From Drosophila persimilis (Eukaryota; Arthropoda; Insecta; Diptera; Drosophilidae): 64,000 nucleotides of DNA. A program made the position numbers and the translations under genes. Below, in pieces: positions 1 through 10,000 of the stretch. The DNA is taken from the NCBI RefSeq assembly GCF_003286085.1, contig NW_020825377.1, forward strand, positions 1-64,000. The letters run 5' to 3'. The notes under the pieces are model-generated. The model saw only the letters and a list, made by a program, of their open reading frames with translations, ran no database searches and was not told the origin of the DNA. Position 1 is the first letter of the stretch; every line of letters starts with the position of its first letter.

Positions 1-160
1 CTCAAACAGGTAGGTCATCCCTTGCAATGAATCTAATGTGATAGTTTAGAGGTATTTTTAAGTGTTTCCTGAAAAACGGTTTCGATGCCCTTGAACCTTT
101 CTACTTTCTCTATAATTTATATTCCTCCTTGTGTACCTAACACTGTCCCATAGCAAAGTG

Positions 161-195
161 CCTATATAATAACTACTCACAGCTAACAGCTAGGA
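161..195 (+). promoter_or_regulatory. Core promoter of the left TIR gene
   Basis: A TATA box (CTATATAAT, 162-170) is followed ~25-30 bases later by an initiator-like CTCACAG, and the ATG lies at 222. The same arrangement is present inverted near 24398-24412 for the right copy. TATA-to-initiator spacing fits arthropod RNA polymerase II promoters; activity is inferred. Confidence 0.5.
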
Positions 196-221
196 TATAA
201 ACTAGTAATCTTTCAACAACG

Positions 222-575
222 ATGGATGACCTTGAAATCATTTTTATCGATTCCCAACCGGAATCAACCATAAATCTGGACTCTCAGCCGAGCTCCGTAG
301 ACCTTCCTTGATTTTTGGGATTAAGACTCAAACCTATCTCGAGAGCAACTTGACCTGGTTAAGTGACATTAAAATGGGATGATGACGACGATGACCCAAG
401 GAATGCAACGTCTAATAATGATAATCCAGCATACATTTTCCCGGATGATGACAACATTTTCGATTTAGTAGATAATCAGGATGATGATAAAAGATCTCAA
501 CTCCAGGAACTACTTCGGGACGAAGATGATGATGACTTAATTGCTGCGGTAAAATTAGCTGAGGCGAAATTTTAA
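222..575 (+). pseudogene. Acidic TIR-encoded protein, left copy (frameshifted)
   Basis: This is the left-TIR copy of the gene that is intact at 23997-24350. The ATG is at 222. Relative to the right copy, one base is missing near 303, so the frame hits TGA at 309-311 after 29 codons. An extra A near 371-374 restores the original frame for the rest, which is open to 575 and rich in Asp (runs of D around the middle and near the C terminus). As read here the full protein cannot be made. Either the copy is decaying, or the homopolymer indels are sequencing errors. Confidence 0.75.
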
Positions 576-1038
576 TAATACGAATACATATTTATATAAT
601 AAGAATATTTATGTATTTTTTCTAAAAATAATATATACATATGTACATATATAATACATATAACACATTAACCACTATTTATTTTAAATGTTTTCTGTTT
701 TACTTTTGATTGGTTGAATTCACTTCCTCTTATTACAAGAGAATCATAGGATTCGTTTGAAACAGGTTTCTTCCACGTGAGGATTACACAAAAGAATAAG
801 TGGATTTCAGGTAGAATAGAGGTTGTAAACCTTTCCCTCATATTATTAGATTGACCCAGTAGGAATCGTTTGAAACAGGTTTGTGAACAGGTACTGTTGT
901 TTTGGATATAAAAGATTAAGAAGGTGTTTGGGAGGGGCCTAAAAAGATACCATTTAAAAAGGAACCCTTAGTCCTGTTTCAATAGTGAAAGTGGTTAGTT
1001 CGATACAAAAAAAAAAAAATAAATAAATAAAACTTAAA
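576..1038. other. Inner TIR and upstream region of the polymerase gene
   Basis: This stretch is AT-rich and has no ORF. A TTTAAAAAGG TATA-like box (953-962) precedes GGTTAGTTCG at ~993-1002 and the polymerase ATG at 1039. GGTTAGTTC also occurs just before the zinc-finger ORF at 23407, suggesting a shared initiator. A further TATATAAAAGA-like stretch lies near 905. Confidence 0.4.
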
Positions 1039-4000
1039 ATGGCATCAAAAGTTCAGTGCAACATGTGTGATAAGTCCGTTGACTTTTCAGAGTTTCAATC
1101 TCATTATGAGAGATGCTCTGATTTGCGTAATAATGTAGTGTGTGACCTTTGCTCTAAGTCCATCGACTTAATAGAGTTTGATAGTCATTATGAAGCATGC
1201 TTGGGACCTAGGAATGCTTTTGAGATTCTTATGAGCAAAGGATCTAATTCAAGTGATCTTCAAGGTCCTTCAACGTCAGGAGCTTCAAAACGGCCTCGAT
1301 TGGATACTCCGATGGACCTAAGGATTATTGACTGTCAATTTGCGGTGAAAGTTACCCTTCGTCTAGGGAAAGACGCCATATGATGTCGGACAAACATAAG
1401 AATGCAAGAGCAGCTCAACTAGAGGAAAATGAAAACGTTATTTTAATTTCAACGGAGTCGCGATTTCCTTTAAAATCATATCGTGTTCACTCAAATAAAA
1501 GTGAACAGATTGATTTAAAAGAGTTTTTTTATGATTGCAAAAATGATATTATCAATTTATTGCGTCACTGCATGAGTGAGTACATCCATAAAATACAATT
1601 TAAAAGTATATGGATTATACGTTAAAAACACTGATGATGAAAGCTTAACAGAAACAATGAAGCATTTCATTACTCCATACAAACCAATATATGAAAACGA
1701 GCTGATTGATGATCATCTAAATGATACAATAGAAAATTTGATAACTCTCAGCAGTGAATTCCAGGAGAAGGATTCAGGTTGGGCAATAAAGTGTTTTAAA
1801 TATTTTGAACTTACCATGATAAAACTAGAGCATATCGCTGCAAACAGGTTTATCCAAGCTCCCAAAAAAATTAAGTCACGAAATGCACTCATAAATGTAA
1901 AAAATGACGATGATTTTTGTTTCAAGTGGTGTGTTTTAGCATCATTAGCCTATGGAACACACCTTAAAACTATATATCAAACAGCAGCATTAAAAAAAAT
2001 TTCCCGAGATAAGTTAACAATACCATCATCCTATCGATGCGGAAACATACGGCAAGACATCATTTATTATGAAGGAGTAAGATTAAATTTTTCCGGAATT
2101 GAGTTTCCAATAACAAGCAAAGGAATCAAGCGATTCGAATCAGCAAATGAGGATTTTAGCATCAATGTTTATGAAGTCGATGAGAATGGAAAAAAACGTT
2201 GTGGGACCCACAGTGAGGACTAAGAAAATTCGGACTCACCACATAAACTTGCTTGGAATTAATAGTGATAATATGCAAATGATGCATTATGCATATATAA
2301 CGTGCATGAGAAAATTATGTTATTCACAACATAGTAAATCCCATAATACGGCATATTTTTGCGAGAACTGCTTGCAATTTTATAGTACAACAAATACTAT
2401 ACATGACACTAAAGAGTGTGGAAAAGTTGCTGCTTTGTATCCTGAACCTAATACCAAAACTGTATTCAAAAGTTTTTCTAAAAAACTATCTCCACCAGTA
2501 GTAATTTATGCTGACATCGAAGCAGTTTTGGAAAATTACGATATAAATCTTAATGATCCATCAAAATCATCAACTACTATGGCACAGAGGCATACAGCAT
2601 GTGCAGCATCATTTTATATTGTACATAAATACAATGAACATCTAAATGAGATGTGGACATACGAAGGTAAATATTTTAACATTCCAGCAAAGGCAATAAA
2701 CTCATAAACATTATGATTTCGTTATTTCAGGACCGGATTGTATCCAAAAATTTTGTCAAGCACTTAGGATGAAAACCGATGGACTTTATGAGAAGTACTG
2801 GAAGTCCTATAAAAAACCAATCTATCAGTTTAACATTTGGGATGAGGATTACCAGGAACACGGTGAATGCTATGCCTGCGAGAAACAAATTTCTGACGAT
2901 GATCGAGAAAAATTCTTTGATCAGTTTACAGGACAATATGTAGGTCCTATTCATAAGCTGTGTAAACAGACATTTAGATTAAGCGATCCCTTTTTCCCGG
3001 TAGTTTTTCATAACTTATCTCGTTATGATATACATTTATTTGTTACGTCAATAAAAGATGAACTAAGACCCATTCCTTGCAATAAAGAGTTATATATTGC
3101 GTTAACTCAAATTTGTAAGCTCGATGAATCTTATCTTCATCAATATAAATTTAGATATATAGATTCAAATAGATTTTTAAATTCAAGCTTAGAAAAACTC
3201 GCTAGTTATATGAACATAGCGAATTTTAAAATTTTGAGAAGTAAATATCAAGGTGAAAAATTTGATATGCTACGACGAAAGGGAGTATTTCCCTATGATT
3301 ATTTGGATAGTTTTGAAAAATTTGATGAATCCCTGCTTCCTTCGCGAGATAATTTTTATAATTCACTGAATGATGAGGAATGTAGTGTTGAAGACTACAA
3401 CTTTGCTCAGAAGGTTTGGAACGCATTTAATTGCAAATCTATTAGAGATTATTTAAAATTATATTTGGAAAGCGATGTTTTAATTCTTGCTGATGTATTT
3501 GAGAATTTTAGGAGTCTTTGTTCCCGAGTGTACAGGTTAGACCCCATTAATTATGTTACTGCTCCTTCAGTTTCATGGGATGCAATGTTAAAATACACAA
3601 GAGTAGAATTAGAACTTGTTAGTGATCCTGACATTTATAATTTTTTAAAAACTGCTGTTCGTGGAGGATTGACCCAATGCACTCAACGGATTGCAACAGC
3701 AAATAACAAATATTTAAATAATAAATTTAAGCCTACCGAACCCATAAATTTCCTTTCATATATTGACGCCAACAACTTATATGGATGGGCTATGAGTCAA
3801 CCCCTTCCATTTTCTAATTTTAAATTTCTAAGTAACGATGAAATTTCATCTTTCAACGTTCTTAGCATATCGGCATCTAGTGATGTCATAATAAGCATAA
3901 TAGTTTACCTTTTTGCCCCGAAAATAAGATTCCACCAGGAGGAAAGCAGACAAAACTAATAGCTGACTTAAGTGATAAAAATAACTATATAATTCATTTG

Positions 4001-4959
4001 AAGCAGCTACAGTTATGTATAGAGCAAGGTATGATTTTAGAAAAAATATCTAGAGTTTTATCATTTAATCAGTCCTGTTGGCTGAAACCATATATTGACC
4101 TCAATACATCTCTTAGAAAATTAGCTAGCAATGACTTTGAGATAAACTTTTACAAATTAATGGTTAATGCCGTTTACGGTAAAACAATGGAGAATGTAGA
4201 AAAACGTCGTGAGGTTGCATTAGTTAAGCATTATGAGTCAAGACAAAACTCAGCAGGGTTTAGACAACGCATAGCAAGACATAATTTCCACAGTGTTGAA
4301 ATCTTTGGAGATAATTTGGCTGCCATTGAATCAACTAAGTCCCGAATTTTTTATGATAAGCCCATATACATTGGAGTTAGTGTACTAGAACTTTCAAAAT
4401 GGTTAATGTATGACTATTTCTATAATTTTCATTCTGTAAAATGTCCATCATCAAAAATACTCTGTATGGATACAGATTCATTTATTATATCATCAGAAGA
4501 AGATTTTTATGATTTAATTAAATTCAATCCTAATCGCTTTGATACATCCAATTACCTAGCCTCAAACAGATTCGGTATCAATCTCGCTAATAACAAAGAG
4601 CTTGGATTAATGAAAGACGAAAATGCAGGAAAAATAATGACGTCGTTTGCAGGATTAAAAGCGAAAGCATACTCATATTTAATTGCTAAAGATGATAACA
4701 CTGACTATAACGTAAAAAAGGTTAAAGGCGTAAAAAAGTCAGTAGTTAAACGATTAACTCATACTCATTATATTGAATGCATATATATGCAACAGAGAGT
4801 TATTAGAAGTAGAGGTCATAAAATTTATACTGAAATTGTAAATAAGATAAGTCTAAATTATAAGGATGACAATATGATAATATTTCAACATTAGCTCATA
4901 ATCACTATGAAATTAAAAATATTTTAGGTGCTAGTAATAATACACAAAATATGGTATAA
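1039..4959 (+). pseudogene. POLB: Protein-primed family-B DNA polymerase, multiply frameshifted
   Basis: This is the Polinton replicase. It begins at ATG 1039 with two CxxC...HxxxC zinc-binding modules (CNMC and CDLC). The reading frame then changes at about 1380, 1600, 2200, 2700, 3920 and 4890, and the last frame ends at TAA 4957-4959. All catalytic blocks survive in pieces: Exo I (YADIEA, ~2505-2522), Exo II (FHNLSRYD, ~3006-3030), Exo III (YLESDVLILAD, ~3463-3495), polymerase motif A (DANNLYGWAM, ~3765-3795), motif B (KLMVNAVYGKTM, ~4153-4190) and motif C (MDTDSF, ~4465-4482). The family both primes from a terminal protein and copies the element. With six or more shifts it cannot be translated as one protein, and each motif lies in a different short ORF. 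Confidence 0.93.
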
Positions 4960-4986
4960 GTAAATTTAACATTATATTATTATTAT

Positions 4987-6111
4987 TATACCCGATACTC
5001 AAAATGAGTATTGGGGTATATTAGATTTGTGGTAAAAGTGGATGTGTGTAACGTCCAGAAGGAATCGTTTCCGACCCCATAAAGTATATATATTCTTGAT
5101 CAGCATCAATAGCCGAGTCGATTGAGCCATGTCTGTCTGTCCGTCCGTCCGTCTGTCCGTCCGTCCGTCTGTCCGTCTGTCCGTCCCCTTCAGCGCCTAG
5201 TGCTCAAAGACTATAAGAGCTAGAGCAACGATGTTTTGGATCCAGACTTCTGTGATATGTCACTGCTACAAAAATATTTCAAAACTTTGCCCCGCCCACT
5301 TCCGCCCCCACAAAGGACGAAAATCTGTGGCATCCACATTTTTAAAGATACGATAAAACCAAAAACGCAGAATCGTAGAGAATGACCATATCTTTTAGAC
5401 TACGGAATCTGAATTGGATCGTATTATTATTATAGCCAGCATCAAGAAAACAATTTCATTTTTTCTCGCCCTGTCTCTCTCTAACATACACGTAGCATAG
5501 GCGGCTTTGCTTAGAGTAAAACATTAGCGCCTAGATCTCAGAGACTATAAAAGCTAGAGCAACCAAATTTGGTATCCACACTCCTAATATATCGGACCGA
5601 GACGAGTTTGTTTCAAAATTTCGCCACACCCCCTTCCGCCCCCCGCAAAGGATGCAAATCTGGGGATATTCACAAATCTCAGAGACTATTAAAGCTAGAG
5701 TAACCAAATTTGGTATCCGCAATCCTGTTAGATCTCACTATAAAACGTATATCTCAAAATTTCGCCCCACCCCCTTCCGCCCACACAAAGGACGAAAATC
5801 TGTTGCATCCACAATTGCAGATTTGAGAAAACTAAAAACGCAGAATCATAGATACCGACCATATCTATCAGATTGCTGAATCTGGATCAGATCAGATCAT
5901 TTTTATAGCCAAAGGAAACAAATCAATTTGCAGTGGCTACGCAGCGCGTGACGTCACGCTCAGACTGATTTTCTGTCTCTCTCGCACGTACTCTTTGTCG
6001 TGTCGTTTATTATTAGCGGCGTCTGCCGGAGGAGAGCCATACTGACTTAGTATCGGGTATAACTGTAGAGTTGCGGTGTCCGCAGCAACTCACAACGTTC
6101 CCCCTCGTTTT
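4987..6111 (+). mobile_element. DINE-1/INE-1 (Helentron-type) copy A
   Basis: The copy starts TATACCCGATACTCAAAATG and ends with the matching subterminal AGTATCGGGTATA, then a hairpin (AGTTGCGG...CCGCAGCAACT) and CGTTCCCCCTCGTT. A (GTCY)n microsatellite lies at ~5130-5186. No ORF of size is present, so it is non-autonomous. It sits between the ends of the convergent polymerase and integrase genes. Three diverged internal modules, each with GACTATAARAGCTAGAGCAAC and a CCGCCCCC box, are visible at ~5206, ~5541 and ~5683. Confidence 0.85.
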
Positions 6112-6195
6112 TAATTTGTGTATAATTAAAACTATATTTCAATGTAAAAAATACACAAAAATAAATTAAATCTGATAAATATTTTGCGTGCTTAA

Positions 6196-6310
6196 TTATT
6201 TTAATATACTCTTTTTATCTATCCATGAATTGTGTGTTTCATCGAAACCTAACCATTTAACAAAAAAGTATTTTTTCCACTAAGAAAGCATTTTCATCTT
6301 TAACTTTTTG
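6196..6310 (-). pseudogene. INT: Polinton integrase, C-terminal chromodomain-like part
   Basis: On the minus strand this stretch reads YFVKWLGFDE...NSWI before a TAA at 6196-6198, typical of the chromodomain at the C terminus of Polinton integrases. It is the far end of the gene whose catalytic part is at 12776-13478. The two are separated by the BEL insertion at 6316-12705. Additional small indels (homopolymer runs near 6265-6275) disturb the frame. Confidence 0.75.
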
Positions 6311-6315
6311 GAGTT

Positions 6316-6713
6316 TGCTCGGGCCAGCCGCTGAGGAATAACCGTAACTTTAGCATTATTATTGTATGAGCATAGAGAGCCGCCTACATATGTTGTAAAA
6401 CGTTGACTTTCTGCAGAGCTGCTGCGCTCTCTCGCTAAAGGGGCTCTCTGCCGCCGCCACTTCGGCAACTACTTTGATCTGCTGCCGCCACTTCGGCAGT
6501 CACTTTGATCTAACGCCGTCGTCTATAGTTTAGTTCTATGCTAACCCCTCTGCGCATTGGTTGCATATCGATCTCGCATAAAGTTCATCTGGCAATAGCA
6601 AGCAATCGGCTTCCGCTAAGCCACCAAGATTAAATACAAATTATAAAGTTTAACCCAAAATCTCTTTTTATTTTGAAATACATAGGTGCCAAAAAAGCTT
6701 GGCATCTCAAACA
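6316..6713 (+). repeat. BEL 5' LTR
   Basis: The repeat begins TGCTCGGGCCAGCC and ends CATCTCAAACA. It is matched by 12308-12705. Confidence 0.95.
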
Positions 6714-6714
6714 T

Positions 6715-6732
6715 TGGTGACCCCGACGTGAT
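6715..6732 (+). promoter_or_regulatory. Primer binding site, tRNA-Trp
   Basis: TGGTGACCCCGACGTGAT starts one base after the 5' LTR. It is complementary to the 3' end of animal tRNA-Trp (ending ATCACGTCGGGGTCACCA), from remembered tRNA sequence. Confidence 0.75.
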
Positions 6733-7047
6733 ATAAAACCATTGCTTAATCGCGTTCCGTTAAAACACTTATTAATTATACAATATTGTGTTGTTGGGTA
6801 GTTTAACTACCAACAAATACATTTGTGTGCACATTAAAAACAGTTTAAAGTGCAAATTCAGTGAGAGTGCGGCTGGAATATTTATAGACAAATTCCGGTA
6901 CTTTAAGCGTCGAATCTCTCATTCTCTGCGCAGCTGCAGCCGCGGTTCTTGACTTTTCGTGTCTTGCATTCTCGCTCTCGCGTCTATACATCGTCGCTTA
7001 AGCGGTATTTCATTTTCCGTTGTTGTGTCGATTGCACAACGGTTAAC

Positions 7048-10000
7048 ATGGACAACGATCCAAATACAGGCGCGGGCGGAAATATTGTGGTGGCTGATTC
7101 CAGACTGAGTCTGTATAAACGTAAAAGTCAGTCATTATATGATCGATTGCACAGGCTTGGCGAATCCTTCGCGGGGAATAAAATCGACAAGCTGACCGCC
7201 GCGGAAGTCGAGGTGCGCCTTGATATGTTGGCAGAAATTCGAGCGGAATTTAATAAGGCCCATAATGAGTTGGAGGCTCTCGATCAAAACGAGATTGGGA
7301 GTGAGCTGCGCGAAATCTTCGATACTCTTTTCATATCGTTGAAAGCTGAGTTGCTGGCTGCTGTTGAAGTAAGCCAGTCACACGCCGCTGCCAATTCTAC
7401 GACTCTGCCAAGCCATTCCGGACATAGTACCATCATCATGGCTCACAAGCAGCGACTTCCTGAGCTGAAGGTGCCGAAGTTTTCTGGTGGATACGTCGAG
7501 TTCTCGGATTTTATGGCAATGTTCAAATCGGTGATTGAAGCGGATGCGGATCTCAGTGACATCGAGAAATTCCAGCACCTTCGCTCTTGCCTCGCTGATG
7601 CGGCTTTGGATTCGGTTCGATCGTTGGAGCTCTCCAGTGCCAATTATCGTGCGGCTCTGGATATACTTAATAAACGCTTTAATAACAAAAGACTTGTTTT
7701 CCAGGCACACATCAAGAAGATTCTTGGGCTAAAGAGGGTAGACTCGCCTTCTGCTAAAAGGCTTCGGGAGTTTTCGGATGCAGTCAATTTACACATGCGA
7801 GCGTTGCAGACATTGGGAACTGCTGAGGAGATTTCGGGATTCATGGTTATCAACATGCTGCTGCAGAAGTTGGATTCGAAGACGCAAACCAAATGGGAGG
7901 AGCACACATCGTCGGATGCTATACCTACCGCAGAGGAATTCTTCGAATTCTTGCAGCAACGCTGCCAGAAAATGGAGCGATTGGAATATGCTACAGCGAC
8001 ACACGCTAGTAGCGATCAGGTGGGAAAAAACCATTCCTATACGCATGTTAAGAAAACGTTTGTAGCTTCCAACTCTTCCGACCCGTCTGTATGCGTTTTT
8101 TGCCACTCAGCGGGCCATGGAATATACTCGTGCAAGATATTCGAAAATCTCTCACCGTTGCTGCGCCACAAAGAAGTGAAGAAGCTTTCCCTATGCTTCA
8201 ATTGCCTAAAACCGGGGCACCGGACCCGCGCATGCAATAGTGGAAAATGTAGAGTATGCGGCGGTAAGCATCATAGTTTGTTGCACTTCGTTAGTATGCA
8301 GCCCACAACACAAGGCTGCCCAGGTATTACTCCTCCCGATCTGGCCGTTCAACCGGACACTTTTTCCGTTGCTCAAAATTCTGCTAGCAGCTCGTCTCTA
8401 CCTTCGTCTACCTCTCTTGCTGCCCAAGGTCTTCACTCTGATGTCGTGCTTCTGGCTACAGCCGTGGTTCTCGTGAAGAATCGGTCTGGCGTTTTAGTTC
8501 CTTGTCGTGCCATCTTAGATTCAGGATCGCAGCTGCATCTCGTCACATCCAGGTTCGCCCAGCAGCTTCAGCTTAGGAGAACTCAATCGTCTGCACTTGT
8601 GTCTGGGCTGGGCGATACCAGCGTTTCTACTGAGGGATCCACCATAAGCATTTGTATGCATTCTCGCACCTCTGCTTACACAACTACGCTTACTGCTCTC
8701 ATCGCCCCCACGATTACCGATTCTCAACCAAGTATGGCAGTAAATGTATCCGATTGGCGTATTCCATCTAACATTCAGCTCGCTGATCCTGCATTTTTCA
8801 ATCCTCAACGGGTTGATCTTCTCATTGGTGCGAGCGTTTTTTATGATCTCCTCTGCGTAGGGCAAATCAAACTCACCGATGGACTGCCTCTTCTGCAGAA
8901 GACCCGGCTTGGGTGGATCGTATCTGGTGGTGGGCAGAAGGTATCAAGCTCGGCGCTTTTGGCCACGCACAATTGTCCAGATTCGATAGCTGAGATGGAA
9001 GCAAGGTTGGATAAAACTCTTCGTATGTTTTGGGAAGTCGAGAATTGTGTGGAGGTTGGGTTGAATACCAAAGAAGAAGACGATTGTGAAGCACATTTCG
9101 TAAGCCACCTTTCACGGTTGCCATCCGGGGAGTATGCAGTTCGTCTGCCGCTAAACAACAATATTGATCGTTTAGGAGAATCTTATGCTCAGGCTTATCG
9201 ACGGTTCATCAGTCTGGAGCGAAAACTGGAGCGTAATCCTACACTAAAGGAGCGGTATTCCGCCTTTATGAGGGAGTACATTGATTTGCATCATATGCAC
9301 CAAGTCAACCCTGATTCCCGTAGCCTCTGCAAATATTTCTTGCCTCATCACTGTGTCCTAAAGGAGGACAGTACGACGACAAAACTCCGTGTCGTTTTCG
9401 ATGGATCCGCAGCTACATCAACTGGATATTCTCTAAATGATGTGATGATGACAGGCCCTGTTATTCAGCCTGCATTGTTCAACATATTGATTCGCTTTCG
9501 AACATATCCAGTCGCTCTCACTGGGGACATTTGTAAAATGTACCGCTGCGTACGAGTGTCTCCACCCGACAATTTGTATCAGTGCATCCTATGGCGAGAT
9601 TCCATCGAGTCCGAGGTTCAAGTCTACACATTAGACACCGTCACATACGGGACGAGGGCTGCATCATTTTTAGCGGTCCGCGCAATGCACCAGCTGGCCA
9701 TCGACGAGGGTGAATCCTACCCTCTTGGCTCAGCTGCTCTGCGGCAGGAGTTTTACGTGGATGACCTCATTTCGGGCGGTAATTCGGTCGCACAGGTCAT
9801 GGAAAAAATGCACCAAACATCAGCTTTACTGTCCCGTGGTAACTTTAGACTTAGGAAATGGTGCTCCAGTCACCAGGAAGTACTTGAGGGAACCCCTGAA
9901 GATGACATAGAGAAGTTCCTAAAGTTTAATGATGGAAGCGACATAGCCAAAACTCTCGGCTTAGCGTGGGACCCTGCTTCGGATCAGCTGCTTTTTGCCT

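Larger units (their letters stand above)
1..818 (+). repeat. Polinton left terminal inverted repeat
   Basis: Base 1 pairs with 24574, and the match runs inward to about 818, where the partner begins at 23751. Differences are small indels and substitutions, so the two copies are still highly similar. The repeat contains a whole small gene with its own TATA box. The true outer end may extend left of the window. Confidence 0.92.

Noticed and set aside
5130-5186. (GTCY)n tract as a CRISPR-like or functional short repeat array
   Set aside because: It is a simple microsatellite internal to every DINE-1 copy, without spacers, in a eukaryotic sequence.
6715-6732. tRNA gene fragments
   Set aside because: Matches are only 14-21 bases long, antisense and directly beside LTR ends, so they are primer binding sites. 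No full tRNA gene was recognised.
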